DNA of 15,468 nucleotides, taken from NCBI GenBank assembly GCA_016929775.1, contig JAFGIE010000099.1, forward strand, positions 1-15,468, read 5' to 3'. Below, piece by piece: positions 8,067 to 13,488 of the stretch. The notes under the pieces are model-generated. The model worked only from the letters and a program-made list of their open reading frames with translations, searched no databases and was not told the origin of the DNA. The stretch is from Anaerolineae bacterium. Lineage in GTDB: Bacteria; Chloroflexota; Anaerolineae; JAFGEY01. A program made the translations under genes and the position numbers. Position 1 is the stretch's first letter. Every line of letters begins with the position of its first letter.

Positions 8067-9224
8067 CTAGTCACCCTTTAGGGCCTGGCGGTAGACGTCG
8101 ACCGTCTGGCGGGCAGCCTCGGTCCACGTAAACCGCGCGGCGCGAGCCGGTCCACGCTGCCCAAGCTCGTCGCGCAGGGCTGGTTCTGTGATCACACGCC
8201 ACAGCGCCGCGCTCAGTGCAGCGCCGTCGTCGGGCGGCACGGTCAGCCCACCGTCGCCCACGACCTCCGGCAAAGACGACCGATCGGAGGTGATGACCGG
8301 TACCCCACACGCCATCGCCTCCAGGGGGGGCAAGCCGAATCCCTCGTACAGCGACGGGTAGCAAAAGCACGTCGCCGCACCGTACCACAGCGCCTTCTCC
8401 TCTTCGGGGACATACCCCGGGAAGTGAACGCGATCCGCGATCCCCGAGGCCTCCGCCCGGGCATAAACATCGTTGGCATACCATCCCCTGGCGCCGGCGA
8501 TCACGAGGTGCAAGTCAGCGGTCGCAGCGGGGTCCGCCCCGACCAGGCGTGCAAAGGCGTCGATCAGCATGGCAACGTTCTTGCGCGGCTCGATCGTCCC
8601 CAGGAACAACACAAAGCGCGCTGGCAAGCCCTTTCGCCGCCGAAAATCAGCCAACGCAGCCGCGGGGAGTGGCGCGAACCGCGGATCCACCCCGCAGTGC
8701 ACGGTGTGCACGTGCGCCGGCGCGACGTGCAGATGGGCGATCACGTCGCGCCGTGTGCTCTCCGAGATCGCGACCACCCGCCGGGCGCGCCGCGCCGAGA
8801 GCGCCGTCATCCATCTCAGGTAGAGGCGCTTCCCCGGCTTGAAGGCAGACGGGTAGTGCAAGAAGCTGAGGTCCAGCACCGTGACCACGCTGGGGCACGG
8901 GCTCAGCACAGGAGAGACAAAGGCCATCGCGTGCAGCACGTCGATCCGTTCGCGCTGCACGACGATCGGCGCGACGAACTGCTCCCAGGCAATCCGTCCA
9001 AGAGGCGAAGCCGTGGGCCAGGCTGGGCGCCTCACGCGCATCCCCTGCCGGGGGGTGAAGCGTGATTCGTGCGTAAACGCCGTGTACCGCAGTTCGGGGG
9101 CTGCGTCCGGCAGGTGAGTCAGCAAATTGTAGATATACCAGCTGATCCCCGCGCCCCGGTAGTTCTCCTCAAGCGACAGTAGATGGGCGTTGAGACCAAC
9201 GTGGGTCAGTTGCGCATTATCCAC
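8067..9224 (-). CDS. Glycosyltransferase family 4-type (GT-B fold)
   Basis: 385 aa. The N-terminal acceptor domain holds GAGISWY (25-30); the C-terminal nucleotide-sugar domain holds GTIEPRKN (209-216) and the EX7E-type motif YEGFGLPPLEAMACGVPV (about 293-310). These are hallmarks of GT4 retaining glycosyltransferases of the WbaZ/mannosyltransferase kind. I chose GTG at 9224 because an extended -10 (TGGTATAAT) lies just upstream and would start transcription at or beside this codon. A longer in-frame reading to 9809 would overlap the promoter and the divergent HisKA gene. The gene heads an operon with the sugar transferase, the YgeY-like hydrolase and galactokinase. Donor and acceptor sugars are unknown. 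Confidence 0.92.
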   Translation of the reverse strand: MDNAQLTHVGLNAHLLSLEENYRGAGISWYIYNLLTHLPDAAPELRYTAFTHESRFTPRQGMRVRRPAWPTASPLGRIAWEQFVAPIVVQRERIDVLHAMAFVSPVLSPCPSVVTVLDLSFLHYPSAFKPGKRLYLRWMTALSARRARRVVAISESTRRDVIAHLHVAPAHVHTVHCGVDPRFAPLPAAALADFRRRKGLPARFVLFLGTIEPRKNVAMLIDAFARLVGADPAATADLHLVIAGARGWYANDVYARAEASGIADRVHFPGYVPEEEKALWYGAATCFCYPSLYEGFGLPPLEAMACGVPVITSDRSSLPEVVGDGGLTVPPDDGAALSAALWRVITEPALRDELGQRGPARAARFTWTEAARQTVDVYRQALKGD

Positions 9225-9230
9225 GGCGGC

Positions 9231-9258
9231 ATTATACCATACTTGGCAACGAGCACAA
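9231..9258 (-). promoter_or_regulatory. Extended -10 promoter giving a leaderless glycosyltransferase mRNA
   Basis: Minus strand TGGTATAAT, with TATAAT at 9236-9231 and the extended TG directly upstream. A weak -35 (TTGTGC, 9258-9253) lies at 16-nt spacing. The -10 ends 6 nt before the GTG at 9224, so the predicted transcription start coincides with the start codon. Confidence 0.75.
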
Positions 9259-9348
9259 CTGGCAACGCACAGCCGATCCCCGTGCGCCCTATTGTATGTG
9301 AAAACGGACCTGCGCGCAAACGAGGTCGAGGCCCAATGGTGCGGAGAC

Positions 9349-9377
9349 TTGCCAAAACGTCGGAAAGAGGGTACAGT
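9349..9377 (+). promoter_or_regulatory. Promoter of the HisKA-domain gene
   Basis: TTGCCA (9349-9354), 17-nt spacer, TACAGT (9372-9377), about 54 nt before the ATG at 9432. It diverges from the glycosyltransferase promoter at 9231-9258. Confidence 0.65.
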
Positions 9378-9431
9378 ACGCAGCCGACCGTCGAAGGGCA
9401 GTCCGTGTAGCGGTCCAACGGCAGGGGTGAG

Positions 9432-10127
9432 ATGACAGAACCAAAGGTCGAGACAGCCAACGTCGTCGCCAGCGCCGCGCACGACTTGCGCAGCCCGCTC
9501 AACGCCGTGATCGGATTCAGCCGGCTCCTGCTCAAGGGGGTCGACGGACCACTGTCCGAGCTGCAGGCAGCCGACCTGGAGGCGATCCACGCCAACGGTC
9601 AAACTATGCTGCGCATGCTCGACAGCCTGATCGACCTCGCCAAGGCCGAATCGGGATGGCTCAGTCCCGCCCACGAACGCGTCTACCTGCACCCCCTCCT
9701 GGACAGGGCAGCCCTGCTCAGCCAGCCCGCCGCCAGGCAACACGGGGTCCAGATCCGGTACGAGGTCGACCACGCGCCGCCGGTACGCGGTGACGCGCAG
9801 CTGATCCAAAGCGGGTTCGAACGGCTCCTGGATGCCGCGCTACCGCTGGTCGGAGGAGGACAGATCGAGATCGCCGCCGCCGCGGAGGGACAAGCGTTGA
9901 CGATCTCGCTCGTGGGCACGAACCCTGCCGGGCTCTCGCCGAACGCGACGCAGAGCGTGGAGGCGTACCGTTCGGCAGGCGCCTCCCAAGAGGTGCGCAT
10001 CGACGCCGCCGCGCTGTACCTGATCACCTCGCAACGGCTGTTCGCGCTGAACGGCGCCGCGTTCAGCGCCGACACCCGATCTGACGAGGAGCTACGGGTT
10101 ACAGTGCGGTTTTCCGTTGCGCTATGA
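9432..10127 (+). CDS. Orphan HisKA-domain protein without a recognisable ATPase domain
   Basis: 231 aa, soluble, with no signal peptide or membrane segment. The start has GGGGTGAG just upstream. Residues 10-75 form a histidine-kinase dimerisation/phosphoacceptor domain with H-box AAHDLRSPLNAVIGFSRLL (His17). The rest (about 85-231) has the length and rough pattern of an HATPase_c domain, but I see no N-box Asn, no DxGxG and no GxGLG, so ATP binding is doubtful. There is no sensor domain and no response regulator next to it. It may be a phosphotransfer or scaffold protein acting with a partner kinase, or a decayed kinase (inference). Its last 6 nt overlap the end of the convergent repressor gene. 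Confidence 0.8.
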   Translation: MTEPKVETANVVASAAHDLRSPLNAVIGFSRLLLKGVDGPLSELQAADLEAIHANGQTMLRMLDSLIDLAKAESGWLSPAHERVYLHPLLDRAALLSQPAARQHGVQIRYEVDHAPPVRGDAQLIQSGFERLLDAALPLVGGGQIEIAAAAEGQALTISLVGTNPAGLSPNATQSVEAYRSAGASQEVRIDAAALYLITSQRLFALNGAAFSADTRSDEELRVTVRFSVAL

Positions 10128-10388
10128 GGCCGACCCGAACTTCACCCACAGGCGCAGCGAGCGACGGAGCGGCTCCAGGGCCTCATCGTCGCCAGGCAGG
10201 CAGTGATGCAGTTGCTGGTCCAGGAGCTGCACGCCAACCTGCTCGAGCGCAGAACGTGCGGCGAGGAGCTGCAAGATGATGTCCGAGCATTCGCGCTGCT
10301 CCCCAACCATGCGCTGTAGGCCACGCACCTGCCCCTCGATCCGGCGCAGGCGGTCCAGTAGCTGCTTATCCGTGCTCTCGGTTTCCAT
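10122..10388 (-). CDS. CsoR/CstR-family repressor (CstR-like residue pattern)
   Basis: 88 aa all-helical DUF156 protein opening with LLDRLRRIEGQVRGLQRMV, the family's DNA-binding face. The sensing positions are Cys34 and Cys63, 29 residues apart as in CsoR (C36/C65) and CstR (C31/C60). Copper CsoR has His four residues before the second Cys; here that residue is Gln59 (QLHHC). Staphylococcal CstR, a persulfide sensor, has Asn there. A thiol/persulfide (or perselenide) sensor is therefore more likely than a copper sensor (inference). I chose ATG at 10388; in-frame TTG at 10430 is less likely. A matching palindromic operator lies at 10458-10476, between this gene and the thioredoxin operon. Confidence 0.9.
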   Translation of the reverse strand: METESTDKQLLDRLRRIEGQVRGLQRMVGEQRECSDIILQLLAARSALEQVGVQLLDQQLHHCLPGDDEALEPLRRSLRLWVKFGSAS

Positions 10389-10413
10389 TTCGACCCGCTC
10401 GTTTCCAAAAAGC

Positions 10414-10442
10414 TTGACAAGCGCACACAAGTGTGATATACT
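10414..10442 (+). promoter_or_regulatory. Promoter of the thioredoxin/selenoprotein operon
   Basis: TTGACA (10414-10419), 17-nt spacer, TATACT (10437-10442), predicted start near 10449. The spacer holds a small palindrome, CACAC-AA-GTGTG (10424-10435). The operator at 10458-10476 falls in the early transcribed region. The leader to trxB would be about 220 nt and shows no riboswitch I recognise. Confidence 0.85.
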
Positions 10443-10457
10443 TTCTCGCTAGATACC

Positions 10458-10476
10458 CATACCCCCTAAGGGTATG
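10458..10476. promoter_or_regulatory. CsoR/CstR-type operator
   Basis: CATACCC (10458-10464) and GGGTATG (10470-10476) form a perfect 7-bp inverted repeat around CCTAA. A further ATACCC half-site lies directly to the left (10453-10458). A/T-rich ends with central C and G runs are typical of operators for this repressor family, and the repressor gene is adjacent. Confidence 0.85.
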
Positions 10477-10483
10477 TGATCGA

Positions 10484-10512
10484 ATTATACATCGGTTCCG
10501 TGGACTTGTCAA
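10484..10512 (-). promoter_or_regulatory. Promoter of the CsoR/CstR-like gene
   Basis: Minus strand TTGACA (10512-10507), 17-nt spacer, TATAAT (10489-10484); both hexamers are exact consensus. The predicted start near 10477 is at the edge of the operator, so a bound repressor would block its own gene. Confidence 0.87.
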
Positions 10513-10668
10513 GGGCGCCGGTGGCGCGAAGAGCGTGTGGCTTTGCGATGACACGACCGGGGTGATGTCGTCAAGTGACAATGCAACAGCCGTGGGCAAC
10601 ATATACCCAGGGGCGGCGGTTAGGGGCGGCGGTAGCAGGACGCACAGAGAGGGCGTGAGGAGGCGTGG

Positions 10669-11661
10669 ATGGGTGAGTTCATACTATCCACTGGGCTGAC
10701 ACTGGGCAACCCCCAGGTCGAGACAGAGCGAGACGTGATCGTGGTCGGCGGCGGGCCAGCTGGCCTGAGCGCTGCACTCTATGCGGCGCGTGCGTCCGCG
10801 AAACCTCTGGTCTTGATCGGCGAAGCCGTGGGCGGGCAGGCGGCGACGACGCACGACATCGAGAACTATCCGGGGTTCCCGAATGGCGTGGGCGGCGCAG
10901 CCTTGGCGCAGCAGATGCAGACGCACGCCGAAAAGTATGGCGCCGAGTTCTTGTTCGAGACGGTGAAAGCGGTCGACCTGGCAGTCTACCCGTTCGAGGT
11001 CCACGCCCGCTCGCAGGCCTACACGGCACGCGCGATCGTGATCTCGACCGGGTCTTCGCCGCGCAGGCTCGGGGTGCCGGGCGAGCGCGAGTTCGCCGGG
11101 CACGGGGTCTCGTACTGCGCGACCTGCGACGGGTACTTTTTCAAGGACAAGCGCGTGGTGGTCGTGGGGGGCGGGAACAGCGCGATCGACGAGAGCCTGT
11201 TCCTCACGCGCCTCGTGCGCGAGATCGAGGTCATCCACCGGCGCGACGAACTGCGCGCAGATCCGGTGCTGCAGGAACGGGCGTTCGCCGACCCCAAGAT
11301 CCATTTCCGATGGGACACCGCGGTCGAGGAGATCCTGGGAGACGACGAGGTCCGCGCAGTCCGGGTACGGAACACCAAAACCGGCGAGTCCACGACGCTC
11401 GAGACGGATGGGGTGTTCGTCTATGTCGGACACATCCCGAACACCGGCATCTTTCGCGGGCAGCTGGAGCTCGACGATGACGGGTACATCGTGACCGACA
11501 AACTGCAGCGAACGAGCGTGCCGGGCGTGTTCGCAGCAGGCGATGTACAAGATCCGATTTTCCGGCAGATCGTCACAGCCGCCGGCACTGGGTCTGCGGC
11601 AGCGATCGAGGCAATCCGATTTCTAGACGAGAAAAGATTCGAGGAGAAACAGCGTGAGTAA
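10669..11661 (+). CDS. trxB: Thioredoxin reductase (FAD/NADPH)
   Basis: 330 aa low-molecular-weight flavoprotein that passes electrons from NADPH through FAD to thioredoxin. Seen: FAD-binding GGGPAG (27-32), GGQAATT region (55-61), redox-active CATC (Cys150, Cys153), NADPH-binding GGGNSAID (167-174) and the C-terminal FAD motif GVFAAGD. The ATG has AGGAGG upstream; the first about 20 residues before the flavin fold are an extra extension. It is the first gene of the operon after the CstR-like operator and overlaps the thioredoxin gene by 8 nt. Likely partners are that thioredoxin and the selenocysteine proteins behind it (inference). Confidence 0.96.
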   Translation: MGEFILSTGLTLGNPQVETERDVIVVGGGPAGLSAALYAARASAKPLVLIGEAVGGQAATTHDIENYPGFPNGVGGAALAQQMQTHAEKYGAEFLFETVKAVDLAVYPFEVHARSQAYTARAIVISTGSSPRRLGVPGEREFAGHGVSYCATCDGYFFKDKRVVVVGGGNSAIDESLFLTRLVREIEVIHRRDELRADPVLQERAFADPKIHFRWDTAVEEILGDDEVRAVRVRNTKTGESTTLETDGVFVYVGHIPNTGIFRGQLELDDDGYIVTDKLQRTSVPGVFAAGDVQDPIFRQIVTAAGTGSAAAIEAIRFLDEKRFEEKQRE

Positions 11662-11980
11662 CAACCTGGTGTATGTGAAAGATGGCGATTTCGAGGACAA
11701 GGTCCTCAACGCGGAACTGCCTGTGCTGGTGGACTTTTGGGCGCCGTGGTGTGGCCCGTGCCGTATGCTGGGCCCGATCATCGAGGACCTGAGCGGCGAG
11801 TACGCGGGCAAGATGGTATTCGCCAAGGTAAACACCGACGAGAGCCCCTCGATCCCGGGGCAGTACGATATCATGAGCATTCCGTCGCTGTTGCTGTTCA
11901 AGAGCGGCAGGCTCGTGGGACGGACGGTCGGCATGCGCCCCAAGGCGGCGCTCAAGGAGTGGATCGAAGGCGTTCTGTAG
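11654..11980 (+). CDS. trxA: Thioredoxin
   Basis: 108 aa cytoplasmic thioredoxin with the classical active site WCGPC (Cys33, Cys36) after VDFWAP, and the cis-Pro loop MSIPSLLLF near residue 77. It is standard in length and fold. The start is GTG at 11654, supported by GAGGAG upstream and by the 8-nt overlap with trxB, so the two are probably made together. It is followed after 2 nt by a membrane-anchored selenocysteine thioredoxin-like gene. Confidence 0.96.
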   Translation: MSNNLVYVKDGDFEDKVLNAELPVLVDFWAPWCGPCRMLGPIIEDLSGEYAGKMVFAKVNTDESPSIPGQYDIMSIPSLLLFKSGRLVGRTVGMRPKAALKEWIEGVL

Positions 11981-11982
11981 CG

Positions 11983-12411
11983 ATGGGCCAACAGTTACTT
12001 GGCTTTGCGCGCGAGAATGCGCTGCTGCTCGCCATTGTGATCGGCGTGATAGGGGCCTTTGTCCTTCTGCGGACGAGAGGCACCAGGCTCGAGTCGGTCG
12101 ACGAGTTCGACGCGCTGATCAACAGAGGGCAACCGGTCGTCGTCGAGATCTATAGCAACACTTGAAGCCCATGCCTGTTGGCCAAACCCATCGTGGATGG
12201 GATCGAGCAGGACCTGGGCGAGAAAGCCACCGTGATCCGGCTGAGCGTGTTGAGCAATGTGGGTCGCCGGGCAGCGGTGAAGTATGGCGTACAGAGTGTG
12301 CCGACGCTGTTGATCTTTGACGGTGCGGGTTCGTTGGTCGAGCACGCGTCGGGCATCCCCAACCGCGGCGCGATCGTGGGGCGGGTGCTCGAATTGGCGC
12401 AGTCGCGATGA
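11983..12411 (+). CDS. Membrane-anchored thioredoxin-like selenoprotein (UxxC)
   Basis: 142 aa if the TGA at 12163-12165 is read as selenocysteine (Sec61). The ATG is 2 nt after the thioredoxin stop. Residues 13-32 form one membrane helix, followed by RTRGTR; the positive flank suggests the C-terminal domain stays in the cytoplasm. Then come VVVEIYSNT-Sec-SPC (UxxC, Cys64), LLAKPIVDGIEQ and the cis-Pro loop GVQSVPTLLIF. Together the two halves make one complete thioredoxin fold, with TGA exactly at the attacking cysteine. A bacterial SECIS-like hairpin follows at 12187-12201. Standard gene calling would report a 60-aa protein and a fragment starting at 12178. A nonsense mutation is the alternative, but the same pattern in the next gene argues against it. 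Confidence 0.83.
12187..12201 (+). promoter_or_regulatory. SECIS-like hairpin of the thioredoxin-like selenoprotein
   Basis: CCCATC and GATGGG pair perfectly (6 bp) around loop GTG (12193-12195). The loop begins 27 nt after the TGA (12163-12165) and has G in its first position. This matches the known bacterial SECIS pattern of a short stem, a G in the first two loop positions and about 16-37 nt from the UGA. Confidence 0.7.
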
Positions 12412-12433
12412 GATCTCTGATAGAGGAGTGAGA

Positions 12434-12784
12434 GTGGAGAACACGGCGGAGAAGCTGATCCGGATCACGGTCCTCGGCCACAGCGAGGGCGAGATCTGTA
12501 CACGGGGTTGAGGCCCGCGACGGTCTTCGGCGGAGACCACGCAGTGGGCTGACGCGTACCTGAAGCGGACCTTTCCGAACCAGGTGCACGTCGAATACTT
12601 GGACGCAGCAACATCTGAGGTGCACAGGCAGTACGCAGAGACGATCGAGGAAGCCAGGCGGCGCTACTGGCCCTTCCCGCTGGTCCTGTACAATGACCAG
12701 GTCGTGCTTGCGGGCGACGTCAACATCTACCGGCTGGCGCGGATGATCCACGATCAGCTCAGCGGCGCGCCCACAGCGTCGTGA
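12434..12784 (+). CDS. YuzD/DUF1462-like selenoprotein (C-x3-U)
   Basis: 116 aa if the TGA at 12509-12511 is selenocysteine (Sec26). The start is GTG at 12434, with GGAG 5 nt upstream. It opens IRITVLGHSEGEIC22TRG-Sec26-GPRRSS and continues QWADAYLKRTFPNQVHVEYLDA, then YWPFPLVLYNDQVVLAGD. From memory this follows the small thioredoxin-fold YuzD (DUF1462) proteins, whose CxxC precedes an SS, a W and a LKRKYPNQ-like block; Sec26 would take the place of the second Cys. The family's role is not established. A SECIS-like hairpin lies at 12522-12538. Without recoding, the gene gives a 25-aa peptide. It lies 22 nt after the first selenoprotein gene in the same operon. Confidence 0.78.
12522..12538 (+). 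promoter_or_regulatory. SECIS-like hairpin of the YuzD-like selenoprotein
   Basis: GGTCTTC and GGAGACC form a 7-bp stem with one T-G pair around loop GGC (12529-12531). The loop begins 17 nt after the TGA (12509-12511) and starts with two G residues, inside the known limits for bacterial SECIS elements. Confidence 0.72.
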
Positions 12785-12808
12785 TCGAGAGCGTACGGGA
12801 GTAGAGAG

Positions 12809-13009
12809 ATGCCGATCTTTGAGTATGTGTGCGCAGAGTGTGGGCACAAGTTCGAGAAGCTGATCCTATCCGGGCGTCGCGCCACAGAGATACGCTGTCC
12901 GGCGTGCAACAGCGCAAAGGTGGAGAAGGCGATCTCGACGTTCGGGATGGCGGGCAGCAGCGGAGGCCTAGGAGCGGCAAGCGGCGCCAACTGCGCGCCC
13001 TCTGGTTGA
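12809..13009 (+). CDS. FmdB-type small zinc-ribbon protein
   Basis: 66 aa. It opens MPIFEYVCAECGHKFEKL, the FmdB/CxxC_CXXC_SSSS family start, with zinc ligands C8-x2-C11 and C30-x2-C33. The tail is rich in Gly, Ser and Ala (SSGGLGAASGA), as is common in the family. The ATG has GGGAG upstream and is 24 nt after the YuzD-like gene, so it is the last gene of the thioredoxin operon. The family is often called a regulatory protein, but its biochemical role is not known. Its place here suggests a part in thiol or metal redox control (inference). Confidence 0.9.
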   Translation: MPIFEYVCAECGHKFEKLILSGRRATEIRCPACNSAKVEKAISTFGMAGSSGGLGAASGANCAPSG

Positions 13010-13025
13010 GGGATCCGGCGAAACT

Positions 13026-13042
13026 GAGAACCGGTGGTTCTC
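13026..13042 (+). other. Hairpin after the FmdB-type gene
   Basis: GAGAACC and GGTTCTC (7 bp) around a 3-nt GGT loop, 17 nt after the stop codon. There is no T-tract. It may protect the 3' end of the operon mRNA. Confidence 0.4.
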
Positions 13043-13067
13043 GCTAACCGGGCCCCGCCCGACGAGA

Positions 13068-13102
13068 CAGAATCCCTGGGTATGCCCCAGGGATCCTGTT
13101 TT
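13068..13102 (+). terminator. Intrinsic terminator of the thioredoxin/selenoprotein operon
   Basis: A long stem (13068-13080 with 13085-13098, one A-C mismatch, loop centred on TATG) is followed by TTTT on the plus strand. It closes the plus-strand operon before the convergent MazG-like gene. There is no T-run on the minus side. Confidence 0.85.
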
Positions 13103-13157
13103 CGCATCTGCAGCCGGATGCGGCGTCCCCTTGCCCGCCTCGCACTGCTGACGCGCC

Positions 13158-13484
13158 CTAGTCTTCCCTGCTGCGCGACCGCTCCTCGGAAAAGCCCTCC
13201 GGATAGCGTGCGCGCAGCTTGGCGACGTTCTCGGCGGCGATCGCGCCCAGGCTCAGGCCCAGACCGCTCGCCATCACTGCCAGGTACCACAGCACATCGC
13301 CCAGCTCCTCAGAGAGAGCGCCTGGGTCGAGTGGATGACCGTGGTAGAAGGCCTTCTTGATCATCTCTGCGACCTCGCCCGATTCGCCCGTCAGCCCGAG
13401 CGCAGCGTAGGTCAGGACCTTGTCACGGTCCTCGGTATGCCCGGCAGTGCGCATCGCCATGCGCTGATAGTCGTCCATGTCCAT
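13158..13484 (-). CDS. MazG-like nucleotide pyrophosphohydrolase
   Basis: 108 aa all-alpha NTP pyrophosphatase of the MazG-like superfamily, which hydrolyses (d)NTPs to monophosphate and pyrophosphate. The metal-binding pattern ExxE...ExxD is seen in GESGEVAE (E37, E40) and EELGDVLWY (E60, D63). Length fits single-domain members of about 100 aa. I chose ATG at 13484, 4 nt after the oxidoreductase stop; ATG at 13478 is equally possible. The C-terminus is charged (RSRSRED). It is co-transcribed with the oxidoreductase gene. A housecleaning role against abnormal nucleotides is the usual reading; the substrate here is unknown. Confidence 0.9.
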   Translation of the reverse strand: MDMDDYQRMAMRTAGHTEDRDKVLTYAALGLTGESGEVAEMIKKAFYHGHPLDPGALSEELGDVLWYLAVMASGLGLSLGAIAAENVAKLRARYPEGFSEERSRSRED

Positions 13485-13488
13485 CGGT

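Noticed and set aside
10609..10633. Direct repeat AGGGGCGGCGGT (10609-10620, 10622-10633) in the trxB leader
   Set aside because: Only two copies of a G-rich 12-mer; no partner protein or structure can be tied to it, so it is probably incidental in GC-rich DNA.
12163..12165. In-frame TGA as a sequencing error or pseudogene mark
   Set aside because: It stays possible for one gene alone, but the same event at the redox site of the next gene, with a fitting hairpin behind each, makes selenocysteine more likely. It cannot be fully excluded without selB/selC evidence.
12119..12847. A 242-aa open frame on the minus strand over the selenoprotein region
   Set aside because: Its translation is Arg/Pro/Ser-rich with no family pattern, while the plus strand encodes two recognisable proteins with ribosome binding sites. 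It is an antisense shadow of GC-rich coding DNA.
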